The notes below the pieces were generated by a model. That model worked only from the letters and a program-made list of their open reading frames with translations, did no database searches and had not been told where the DNA came from. Below are positions 1 through 7,339 of a stretch of DNA of 47,504 bases, piece by piece. The stretch comes from JBPRGG01 sp051418075. GTDB taxonomy: Bacteria > Bacteroidota > Bacteroidia > Cytophagales > Cyclobacteriaceae. Within the stretch, counting starts at the first letter, position 1. Each line of letters begins with the position of its first letter. The position numbers and the translations under genes are program-made. The stretch spans positions 1-47,504 of the forward strand of contig JBPRGG010000137.1 in NCBI GenBank assembly GCA_051418075.1. The letters run 5' to 3'.

Positions 1-129
1 AGGCTACGTCCTTGAAAATGTTCAAACATGATGCTAATATTTTTATATATTGGCAAATATACTAAAAAAAGTAGTAATATTTAAATGGTTAGTTCTAATG
101 GGTGTATTGTTGCTTGTTTCTTTTCTTAA

Positions 130-495
130 TTTCTTTATCTATGAGCCTCCATCTGCCATTGGATCAGCACAAAACTTATTATATAGCCATAGAGCAAGGA
201 TTTGCTTTCATTGGCATCTTCATAGCCAGCAACAATTTGACATTTACGTTGCTTAATTAACCATGGAGATCATTTGATGATCAATATATCTTTGATTACG
301 ATCATCTTCGATATAATAATTGAATTGCTCAATAGGCCAAGTCTTTCGTTCATCTCGTACAGCAATAGTAAACCCATCGGTTGAAATTTGATTGCCTTTA
401 TAAGAAACTTTTCCTTTCTTATTTGATAAAGCAGTAAGGGTAAAAGGGTAATGCTAACTATTGATTTTATGAAATATTTTTACAACCTTATCCAT
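130..495 (-). pseudogene. Decayed IS1380-type transposase, N-terminal part
   Basis: No intact frame exists, but pieces in all three minus-strand frames line up in order as one transposase N-terminus. From an ATG at 495 the frame has an amber stop at 454-456 and continues to the piece GNQISTDG. Between about 373 and 330 the neighbouring frame reads GLLLLYEMNERLGLL. The first frame resumes with EQFNYYIEDDRNQRYIDHQM and stops at 253-255. A third frame then reads KQRKCQIVAGYEDANESKS. I know this succession (ITSDGGLLLL..DERLGL, then DPRD..IxHS, then QRVYQIACGYEDxND) from IS1380-family DDE transposases. The rest of the enzyme would lie below base 130; I cannot follow it and saw no terminal repeats. 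At least three frame changes plus the stop mean it is dead. Family call fairly confident, boundaries approximate. Confidence 0.65.
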
Positions 496-615
496 GAGAG
501 GTATTGGTTTTTTCTTTGCTTGTCACCCTTAAAATACCTCATTTTTTATGAATAATGTAGGTTATATATAATACCAAATGAACGGTAATGCATCGAATCA
601 TTGTTGTTGTTCAGG

Positions 616-1353
616 TTAACAATGCCCCAAGGCCCGTTCCAGGTCTTCAGGTGTATCGATACTGATACTTTCGTGTTCTGTGATCCCAATTCTGATGGTA
701 AAACCATTTTCTATCCAGCGAAGTTGCTCCAGAGATTCAGCTTTTTCCAGGGTACTGATCTTTAACCGGGTGATTTCTCTTAGAATATCAGCCCGGTAGG
801 CATAGATGCATATATGTTTATAAAAAGTATGCTGATTGATCCAGTCTTGCTTTGCTACACCTCTTATATAAGGTATGCACTCCCGGCTAAAATAGATGGC
901 CTGCATATTTTTGTCGAAGATTACCTTCATGATATTGGGATTCCAGAGCAATTCCGGATCGTGAACTTTTGTCACTAATGTCGCCAACTGGGTGTTTCCA
1001 TCAAGTAATTCAGCCAGGTTCTCTATCTGTTCGGGTTTAATAAACGGCTCATCTCCCTGAATATTGATCACATACTCATAGGATTGATCCAGTTTTTCCA
1101 GGGCTTCCTGGCACCGGTCAGTTCCGCTGGGATGCTCTGTGCTGGTCATGACCACCTCACCTCCAAACCGCTTTACAGTTGTAAAGATCTTTTCATGATC
1201 AGTAGCCACTACCACTTGCTCCAGCGAAGCGGATTTAGATGCTTGCTCATAGACCCGTTGAATCATGGTCTTACCTTCAATATCTACTAAAGCTTTGGCC
1301 GGGAAACGGGTAGATCCATACCGGGCCGGTATGATTCCAACAATTTTAGACAT
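616..1353 (-). CDS. kdsB: 3-deoxy-manno-octulosonate cytidylyltransferase (CMP-KDO synthetase)
   Basis: KdsB activates KDO with CTP to CMP-KDO, the donor for the inner core of lipopolysaccharide, in the cytoplasm. The N-terminus carries the nucleotide-binding signature IIPARYGSTRFPAKAL (residues 7-22). The INIQGDEPFI block lies near residues 96-106 and the SISIDTPEDLERAL end motif near the C-terminus. The length, 245 residues, is normal for the family. The start codon overlaps the end of the upstream NfeD-type gene by 8 bases, so the two are probably co-transcribed and translationally coupled, although their functions are not obviously related. Downstream lies only the decayed transposase. 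The call is secure. Confidence 0.97.
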   Translation of the reverse strand: MSKIVGIIPARYGSTRFPAKALVDIEGKTMIQRVYEQASKSASLEQVVVATDHEKIFTTVKRFGGEVVMTSTEHPSGTDRCQEALEKLDQSYEYVINIQGDEPFIKPEQIENLAELLDGNTQLATLVTKVHDPELLWNPNIMKVIFDKNMQAIYFSRECIPYIRGVAKQDWINQHTFYKHICIYAYRADILREITRLKISTLEKAESLEQLRWIENGFTIRIGITEHESISIDTPEDLERALGHC

Positions 1354-2737
1354 CTTCTGATTTTTTTACTTTTAAGGAAGCACCACTATCATCCACCACA
1401 ATGATAGATGTATTACGATCTATGTAATCACCACGGGTATAGGCATCATAGATTTCATCCTCGATCATAATTTTACCACTGGGCCTGAGTACAGTATAAG
1501 TAGTGCCTTTTTTACCCACCATGGAACTGGTCCTGAAGGTAGAGGTATAGCCTTCTTTCCGGTCCTGTATGGTCTCCAGGGCTATTCGTTTAAACACTGC
1601 AGTATTCACCAGGCGCATACCTCCCCAGAACATTAAAATGATCCCTCCCAGCATCCCGGCCAGGGTTGTGGAAACCGCTATGAAAATTTCATCGGAGGGC
1701 ACAAAGGAGAAATCAAAAAAATCATTATTCAACATCACCAGGATCAGAGACCCAATGGTCAATATTAATCCTGAAATTCCTGCCACACCGAATCCCGGTA
1801 TAACAAAAATTTCTAAAGCAATCAGTACCACACCAACAAAAAAAGCTATGATTTCCCAATTGGCTGCCAGACCATTTAGGTAGTATGGAATCAGGTATAA
1901 GATCAAAGCAGTAACAGAAGCTAAAATGGGAAATCCCACCCCTGGAGTCTGTAATTCAAAATAAATTCCTCCAATAATGATCAGGATCAGGATACCACTA
2001 ATAAAAGGATTCAGGAAAAAGGAGATGATCTCCTCTGTACTTGAACGTTCATAGCGGACCAGGTTATAATCATCTAGTCCCAGGTAAGCAAGTAATTCTT
2101 CTAGGCTGTTTACCTCAGCTTCAGCAAAACCAAACTTAAGTGCCTCGGAAGTAGAAAAAGTGATTACTTCCCCTTCTTCGGTAATTCCTTCTATCTCAAT
2201 GTTTTCATCTACCATCCCCTGGGCTATATTCGGATCCCTTCCGGTGGCTTCTGCCGTAGATCTCATAATGGAACGCATGTAAGACTGGTATTTATCAGGC
2301 GCGGCTTCTCCGGTTTGGGTAACCACTGTGGCAGCCCCAATGCTGGCTCCGGGTGCCATATAGATACTGTCGGTGGCTATGGAAATCAAAGCACCGGCTG
2401 AGGCTGCATTTTTATTGATAAAAACATAAATTGGAATATCAAATTCCAGTATTCGGGTGCGTATCTCATCTGCATCATTCACGGCACCTCCATAGGTATT
2501 CATATCTATGATCACCAGGTCGGCATTGATTTCCTGAGCTTCTTCCAAAGCCAATTCAGTGAGCCTGTTGGTGCGGGGATCTATTTCTGCCCTGATCTCA
2601 AATACAAATACGGTGGGTTCATTGACAGTGGTATCTAATTGAAAAGCCACCAGATCGGTAGAGAATAGCGACAGCCCCAGGATCAGCACTATGATATAGC
2701 ATTGCATATTTATATGGCTGTGGCAAAAATGCTTCAT
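1346..2737 (-). CDS. NfeD-type membrane-bound serine protease (ClpP class), long form
   Basis: The protein has 463 residues with an N-terminal signal/anchor (about 10-31), a ClpP/SppA-like protease domain (about 42-225), several membrane segments (about 240-375) and a C-terminal NfeD OB-fold domain (about 395-458). The likely nucleophile is Ser113 in NKNAASAGALI, with Lys149 as candidate general base, matching the Ser-Lys dyad known for archaeal homologues of this family; these assignments are by motif, not structure. Long-form NfeD proteins are thought to work in membrane quality control with stomatin-like partners, but no stomatin gene is visible here. kdsB starts 8 bases before its stop. 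I found no canonical -7 box just upstream. Family call secure, substrate unknown. Confidence 0.9.
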   Translation of the reverse strand: MKHFCHSHINMQCYIIVLILGLSLFSTDLVAFQLDTTVNEPTVFVFEIRAEIDPRTNRLTELALEEAQEINADLVIIDMNTYGGAVNDADEIRTRILEFDIPIYVFINKNAASAGALISIATDSIYMAPGASIGAATVVTQTGEAAPDKYQSYMRSIMRSTAEATGRDPNIAQGMVDENIEIEGITEEGEVITFSTSEALKFGFAEAEVNSLEELLAYLGLDDYNLVRYERSSTEEIISFFLNPFISGILILIIIGGIYFELQTPGVGFPILASVTALILYLIPYYLNGLAANWEIIAFFVGVVLIALEIFVIPGFGVAGISGLILTIGSLILVMLNNDFFDFSFVPSDEIFIAVSTTLAGMLGGIILMFWGGMRLVNTAVFKRIALETIQDRKEGYTSTFRTSSMVGKKGTTYTVLRPSGKIMIEDEIYDAYTRGDYIDRNTSIIVVDDSGASLKVKKSEDV

Positions 2738-2976
2738 TTCTTGTTTTTCAATTAAATTTAAGGTATTCTAATGATAGAACGTTTTTTTTATCACATAATG
2801 TTTACCAGTAAAGTTAACTTTAAGCGGCTTCTTTTCTACTATTTACCCATAAAAAAAGATGATAAGGAGGCAATATAGGGGCAGAGTGAAAATAAAACCC
2901 ATTTACTGCCGTTCTGATAAAAAGATTTAGGAAATAATCAAATCTTTTTTATAATGGCTTAGATCATTAATATTAT

Positions 2977-2984
2977 TAATTTTG
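2977..2984 (+). promoter_or_regulatory. Bacteroidota -7 promoter box for the LysM gene
   Basis: The sequence TAATTTTG matches the TAnnTTTG -7 element used by the Bacteroidota primary sigma factor. It lies 44 bases before the ATG at 3029. I saw no clear TTG at the -33 position, so the promoter is a motif-only call. Confidence 0.45.
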
Positions 2985-3028
2985 CCAGGCAAAAAACAAC
3001 AAACTGTTTAAAAAGGATTATTAACTGA

Positions 3029-4192
3029 ATGCTTACTTTTTCTAACCTGAACAACATGATGAATAATTATTTACTGGTCTCCCTTTTTGTTTTTTTGATG
3101 TGGCCGGAAGCCCGGGCTGAAAAAACAACCATGATAAGGGATTCTATTGGCATAGAGAAAAAGCAGGGTAAAACATTCATTCTTCATAAGGTTGATCCCA
3201 AAGAAACACTTTTTTCACTTTCTAAAAAGTACCAGGTGGAAATTGAAGACATTGTTAAGCACAATCCTGAATCAAGGACCAGTTTAAGAATCGCCTCTGT
3301 TTTAAAGATCCCTGTTACTGCTGAGTTGGAAAATACATCTGCGGCTTCCAGCCAGGTGGTTCATACGGTAGCACCATCAGAAACGTTGTTCTCCATCTCA
3401 AAACAGTATCAAATTGATGTGAATGACCTGATCATCTGGAATAATCTTTCAGGAAATGACATAAAAATAGGTCAAAAGCTGATCATTCATCCCAACCAGC
3501 CACAAGAGATCAATAGCGGGTTAACCCATAACAACCGGGTGCCGGCTCAAACTGAAAAGCCCAGGGATCCTGACTCCAATTACCATACAGTACAACCTGG
3601 ACAGACCTTATTTGCCATTTCCCGGCAATATGAGGTGAGTCAGGCCGATATCCGGAAATGGAACAACCTGAATGGTAATAACCTGGATGTTGGTCAGGAA
3701 CTGGTAGTGGGTAAGAAAGCTGATAAGACACCCCAGACCAGGAATCAAAAACCTGCTAATTCAACAAATTCGGACAATGAGTCTTCAGAAAAAGACCAGG
3801 CTATTGCCCGGTCCAACGAACCAGTTGCCTCCACCAGACCGGTTAACACTTATAAAATTGAGGATAGTGAATATAAAAACCGCAAAAAGAAAGCAGGGAG
3901 GAAAGAAAATACAGATATCAAAAAAGTAACTGAAAATGGTTTGGCAGAAGTGATAGAAGGCTCCGGAGACACCAAAAAATACCTGGCCCTGCACCGGTCT
4001 GCTCCTATTGGAACCATCATGCAGGTGAAAAATGAAATGAACAACCTCCGGGTATTTGTCCGGGTGATTGGCAAGCTTCCTGATACAGGTGATAATAACA
4101 ATTTAGAAATAAAAATATCCAAGGTGGCATACGATCGTTTAGGTGCCATTGACAACCGATTTCCGGTGGAGATCTCCTACATTCCTCAATGA
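3029..4192 (+). CDS. Secreted LysM-repeat protein with RlpA-like double-psi barrel
   Basis: This 387-residue envelope protein has three LysM peptidoglycan-binding repeats at about 50-95, 110-154 and 185-228, each with the pattern TLFSISKQY...W/HN..G..I..GQ.L. A charged Ser/Asn/Lys-rich linker follows, then a C-terminal domain (about 303-387) that reads like the RlpA double-psi beta-barrel (GLAEVI, LALHRSAPIGT, VRVIGKLP, IKISKVAYDRLG). A signal sequence is visible (NNYLLVSLFVFLMWPEARA). Translation may really begin at the ATG at 3056 or 3059, which gives a cleaner signal peptide. Such proteins bind and may remodel peptidoglycan, but whether this barrel is a lytic transglycosylase is unknown. 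Its stop overlaps the next gene by 4 bases. Confidence 0.88.
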   Translation: MLTFSNLNNMMNNYLLVSLFVFLMWPEARAEKTTMIRDSIGIEKKQGKTFILHKVDPKETLFSLSKKYQVEIEDIVKHNPESRTSLRIASVLKIPVTAELENTSAASSQVVHTVAPSETLFSISKQYQIDVNDLIIWNNLSGNDIKIGQKLIIHPNQPQEINSGLTHNNRVPAQTEKPRDPDSNYHTVQPGQTLFAISRQYEVSQADIRKWNNLNGNNLDVGQELVVGKKADKTPQTRNQKPANSTNSDNESSEKDQAIARSNEPVASTRPVNTYKIEDSEYKNRKKKAGRKENTDIKKVTENGLAEVIEGSGDTKKYLALHRSAPIGTIMQVKNEMNNLRVFVRVIGKLPDTGDNNNLEIKISKVAYDRLGAIDNRFPVEISYIPQ

Positions 4193-4971
4193 ATTTTATG
4201 GAAGCTGTAAACGGGCAGTTGCAGGATTACCTAGATGATCTGGTACTTAAATATAACCGCCCGGCTTTTATTGAAGAAGACCCAATTGTAATTCCCCATC
4301 AATATCGCCTGTTGCAGGATATTGAAATTACCGGCTTATGGACGGCTGTACTGGCCTGGGGACAACGTAAAACCATCATCAATAAAGCCCGTGAATTATT
4401 CCAAATGATGGATCAGGCACCTTATGATTTTATCATGAACCATTCAGAGGATGATCTTAAACCCTTGTTGAAATTCAAACATCGTACCTTTAATGCCACT
4501 GACACCTTGTATTTTATTCATTTTTTCCGGTATTATTACAATCAATACCATTCATTGGAACAGGCATTTTTGACTGATAACATCAATTTGGAAGCTGGTC
4601 TGGTCCACTTTCACCATCTGTTTTGTAGTTTGCCCGAGTTTCCGCAACGTACCCGAAAACATATTCCCACTCCAATTCGGAAATCTGCCTGTAAAAGGAT
4701 CAATATGTTTCTGCGGTGGATGGTGAGGCAGGATTCCGAAGGAGTTGACTTTGGCTTATGGCATCAGCTTAAGCCCAGCCAGTTAATCTGCCCCTGTGAT
4801 TTACATGTAGATAGGGTAGGGCGGCGGTTAGGCTTAATTGATCGTAAACAAACCGATTGGATTACTGCCCTGGAATTAACTGAAAAACTGAAAAAGTTTG
4901 ATCCAGCCGATCCTGTTAAATATGATTTTGCCTTGTTTGGATTGGGGGTGATGGAGAAATCCGACCTATAG
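4189..4971 (+). CDS. TIGR02757 family (DUF2400) protein
   Basis: This 260-residue soluble protein matches the conserved Bacteroidota/spirochaete family TIGR02757. Recognisable blocks are DPIVIPHQY, an AWGQRKTIINKA segment, FKHRTFNATDTLYFIHFF, and LICPCDLHVDRVGRRLGL followed by a C-terminal FDPADPVKYDFALFGLGV. The last part resembles helix-hairpin-helix DNA glycosylase folds, which suggests nucleic-acid binding, but no activity is established for the family as far as I know. The ATG overlaps the stop of the LysM gene (ATGA), so the pair is probably one transcript. There is no signal peptide or membrane segment. Confidence 0.85.
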   Translation: MNFMEAVNGQLQDYLDDLVLKYNRPAFIEEDPIVIPHQYRLLQDIEITGLWTAVLAWGQRKTIINKARELFQMMDQAPYDFIMNHSEDDLKPLLKFKHRTFNATDTLYFIHFFRYYYNQYHSLEQAFLTDNINLEAGLVHFHHLFCSLPEFPQRTRKHIPTPIRKSACKRINMFLRWMVRQDSEGVDFGLWHQLKPSQLICPCDLHVDRVGRRLGLIDRKQTDWITALELTEKLKKFDPADPVKYDFALFGLGVMEKSDL

Positions 4972-5019
4972 CTATTCCCAGAATAATTCTGAAATTCTGC
5001 CGGAATCCAATTTTAATTG

Positions 5020-5027
5020 TATTTTTG
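5020..5027 (+). promoter_or_regulatory. -7 promoter box for the SDR gene
   Basis: TATTTTTG fits TAnnTTTG and lies about 22 bases before the ATG at 5049. Its position overlaps the possible upstream TTG start at 5025, which argues that the ATG at 5049 is the real start. No convincing -33 TTG was seen. Confidence 0.45.
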
Positions 5028-5048
5028 TTCAAAGTTTTGAATAACATT

Positions 5049-5975
5049 ATGCAAACAATATTAGGTGCCAAAGGTGTGATTGCCCGGGAACTGGCTAAAA
5101 ATTTACCGGACTATACCCAAAAGATCAGATTAGTATCCCGACAACCAGAGAAGGTCAATGAAACTGATGAACTGGTATCGGCCGATCTAAATGACTTTGA
5201 TCAAACCATGCATGCTGTCCGTGGCTCTGAAGTGGTTTACCTGACGGCAGGTTTAAAATATGATATAAAAGTTTGGCAGGAGCAATGGCCCCAAATTATG
5301 CGTAATGTGTTGGATGCCTGTAAACAAGAGGGTGCCAGGTTGGTGTTTTTTGATAATGTGTATATGTATGGCCGGGTGGAAGGATGGATGAAGGAAGATA
5401 CAGCTATAGGACCTTGCAGTAAAAAAGGTATGGTCAGAGCAAAGATCGCTCAGATGTTGATGGATGAAGTTGAAAGCGGGAGTCTTACCGGACTTATTGC
5501 CCGTTCGGCCGATTTCTACGGGCCAAATACACCGCTCAGCTTTGTCAATGTCATGGTATTTGAAAACTATAAAAAAGGTAAATCTGCTCAGTGGATGCTC
5601 AATTTAGACAACAAACATTCCTTTACCTATACACCAGATGCAGGAAAGGCTACTGCCATGCTGGGGAATACACCCTCTGCTTATAACCAGGTGTGGCATC
5701 TGCCCACTCATCCCCAGGTTTTGGATGGCCATCAATTCATACAGGAAGCAGCTTCTTCATTTGGTGTCAGGCCTAAACATGTAGTGGTAAAAAAATGGAT
5801 GCTTAAATTGCTGGCACGGTTTAATCCGGTTATAAAAGAGAATATTGAAATGCTATATCAAAATGACTCGGATTATTTATTTGACAGCAGCAAGTTTACC
5901 CGGAATTTTAAGTTTAAAACCACAAATTATGCAGAAGGAATCAGGCAAACTGCTGATTTCTATAAGAAAAAATAG
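5049..5975 (+). CDS. NAD(P)-dependent epimerase/dehydratase-like (extended or atypical SDR) protein
   Basis: The protein has 308 residues from the ATG chosen here. A Rossmann fold begins at once with TILGAKGVIARELA, where family members usually have GAxGxIG; the third glycine is alanine. Acidic and NAD-contact positions follow (SRQP, SADLND, VVYLTAGL). The region FFDNVYMYGRVEGWM holds a Tyr, but the usual YxxxK is not obvious, as in atypical SDR groups. ARSADFYGPNTPLS is typical of this epimerase family. The substrate cannot be told from sequence. An upstream TTG at 5025 would add 8 residues but sits inside the promoter box. The gene runs convergently into the SanA-like gene with a 2-base gap. 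Confidence 0.8.
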   Translation: MQTILGAKGVIARELAKNLPDYTQKIRLVSRQPEKVNETDELVSADLNDFDQTMHAVRGSEVVYLTAGLKYDIKVWQEQWPQIMRNVLDACKQEGARLVFFDNVYMYGRVEGWMKEDTAIGPCSKKGMVRAKIAQMLMDEVESGSLTGLIARSADFYGPNTPLSFVNVMVFENYKKGKSAQWMLNLDNKHSFTYTPDAGKATAMLGNTPSAYNQVWHLPTHPQVLDGHQFIQEAASSFGVRPKHVVVKKWMLKLLARFNPVIKENIEMLYQNDSDYLFDSSKFTRNFKFKTTNYAEGIRQTADFYKKK

Positions 5976-5977
5976 TA

Positions 5978-6628
5978 TTAGCGAATGATCAGTGGTTCTT
6001 TTTCACCCAGAAATTTCGGAGATTTATGTAACAGGTAGAGGTCCAGGACAGCTTTGGGACGGGCAAAGAACTCTCTGATCCTGACACTCACAGACTCTTT
6101 AAATTCCAGGTTTTTAGCTGCCATAGCCACTGCTCTGATGTCATAGAACTGGCTGATAAATACCGCCCGGTAGGTGTGGAATTCCTGGGTAACGATAATA
6201 AATTCTTCCTGTCCGAATATTTCTTTTGATCGCACAATGGAATCCAAAGTACGGAAACCGGCATAATCCAGGGTAATGGCATATTCCGGCACTCCCAATT
6301 CCATCAAGGCTTTTTTCATATCAATGGGTTCATTGTAATAAATGGTATTATTATCTCCGCTCACAATGATATGCCTGGTTTTTCCTTGTTTAAAAAGATT
6401 GGCTGCAGTCTGCATCCTGAAATGAAAAAAAGGATTGTCAGCCCCGGTCACTAATCTTTTACTGGTGCCCAATACTACAGTTACCATATGGGAGGGAACG
6501 TTTTCTATGGCATCATAAACATGCTTTTTGGTGGCAGAAACAATCCATATGTTACAACCGATGGCAAAAAAGATTGTAAAGAAAAACAGAAAAACAAAAA
6601 GATAGACCAGCTTCTTAACTAATTTCAT
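5978..6628 (-). CDS. SanA/YdcF-like (DUF218) membrane-anchored protein
   Basis: The protein has 216 residues. One N-terminal membrane segment (about 8-31) is followed by a periplasmic-type DUF218 domain. Typical SanA blocks are present: VVLGTSKRL..G..NPFFHFRM, HIIVSGDNN..YNEP.DM, LDYAGFRTLDSIVRSKEIF and VTQEFHTYRAVFISQ. E. coli SanA affects envelope barrier function (vancomycin exclusion at high temperature); the biochemical role is unclear and is not inferred further here. The gene starts 6 bases after the trmH stop, so it is the last member of the parE-parC-trmH-sanA run. Confidence 0.88.
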   Translation of the reverse strand: MKLVKKLVYLFVFLFFFTIFFAIGCNIWIVSATKKHVYDAIENVPSHMVTVVLGTSKRLVTGADNPFFHFRMQTAANLFKQGKTRHIIVSGDNNTIYYNEPIDMKKALMELGVPEYAITLDYAGFRTLDSIVRSKEIFGQEEFIIVTQEFHTYRAVFISQFYDIRAVAMAAKNLEFKESVSVRIREFFARPKAVLDLYLLHKSPKFLGEKEPLIIR

Positions 6629-6634
6629 AGATAG

Positions 6635-7339
6635 TTATTCTTTCCCTTCCGATTCTAAAAATTTTTTTTCCAATAGCTCCGAACTTCTCACTGTACTTTT
6701 GTACCATTTCAATCGCAGGACCTTTTTCTCCTGGTTAGAAAGTTGCCATGGGTAATTGCCTGACCTAATCTTGTGAATAAGCCTGTATAAAACAAGGGCC
6801 ACACTTACAGATACATTATAACTTTTGGTAAATCCATAAAGAGGAATAAATAATGAAGCATCGGATAATTCCCGGGCAGTTTTGCTGATACCGTCCAGTT
6901 CAGAACCAAAAACCAGGGCTGTTTTACCCTCCAGGCTTACCTCTTCCAGATGCATACCGGCAGGATCAGGATGTGCAATCAGAATCTGGTAACCCTGATT
7001 TTTTAAATGTCTGATACATTGCTCACTGTTGTTATGATTGTAATCATTGTACCGGTACAAATTTATCCATTTAGCAGCGCCTTGAAGGATATTGGTGGCA
7101 GGTTCAAAGGCATAATGATCTTCTGTAACATGCAGATCCTGAATTCCCATACATTCACAGGTTCTGATCACCGCATTGGCATTATGATGTTTGAAAATAT
7201 CCTCCAGAACCACAGTGATCTGCCTGGTTCTGTACTGCAAGACCTTTTCAATTGCATCTTTTCTGGTTTTTGAAATAAAACTGCCCAGGTATTCAATCAA
7301 CTTGTCTTGCTTGTCCTCCATGGTCGCTTCTTTATTCAT
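6635..7339 (-). CDS. trmH: tRNA/rRNA 2'-O-methyltransferase, SpoU/TrmH family (probably tRNA Gm18)
   Basis: A SPOUT-fold methyltransferase of about 234 residues. The three SpoU motifs are visible: HHNANAVIRTCECMG (motif 1, with conserved N and R), ALVFGSELDGIS (motif 2) and FIPLYGFTKSYNVSVSVAL (motif 3, with Tyr where Leu is common). The C-terminal extension after motif 3, including LRLKWY, is typical of TrmH, which methylates G18 in tRNA, rather than RlmB; hence the gene name, held with moderate confidence. Starts at TTG 7345, ATG 7339 or ATG 7321 are possible. The ATG at 7339 overlaps the end of parC and would allow translational coupling. Confidence 0.88.
   Translation of the reverse strand: MNKEATMEDKQDKLIEYLGSFISKTRKDAIEKVLQYRTRQITVVLEDIFKHHNANAVIRTCECMGIQDLHVTEDHYAFEPATNILQGAAKWINLYRYNDYNHNNSEQCIRHLKNQGYQILIAHPDPAGMHLEEVSLEGKTALVFGSELDGISKTARELSDASLFIPLYGFTKSYNVSVSVALVLYRLIHKIRSGNYPWQLSNQEKKVLRLKWYKSTVRSSELLEKKFLESEGKE

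Noticed and set aside
50..256. Plus-strand frame of 68 residues with a hydrophobic start
   Set aside because: It starts at TTG, has no family resemblance and lies mostly antisense to the recognisable transposase remnant; judged spurious.
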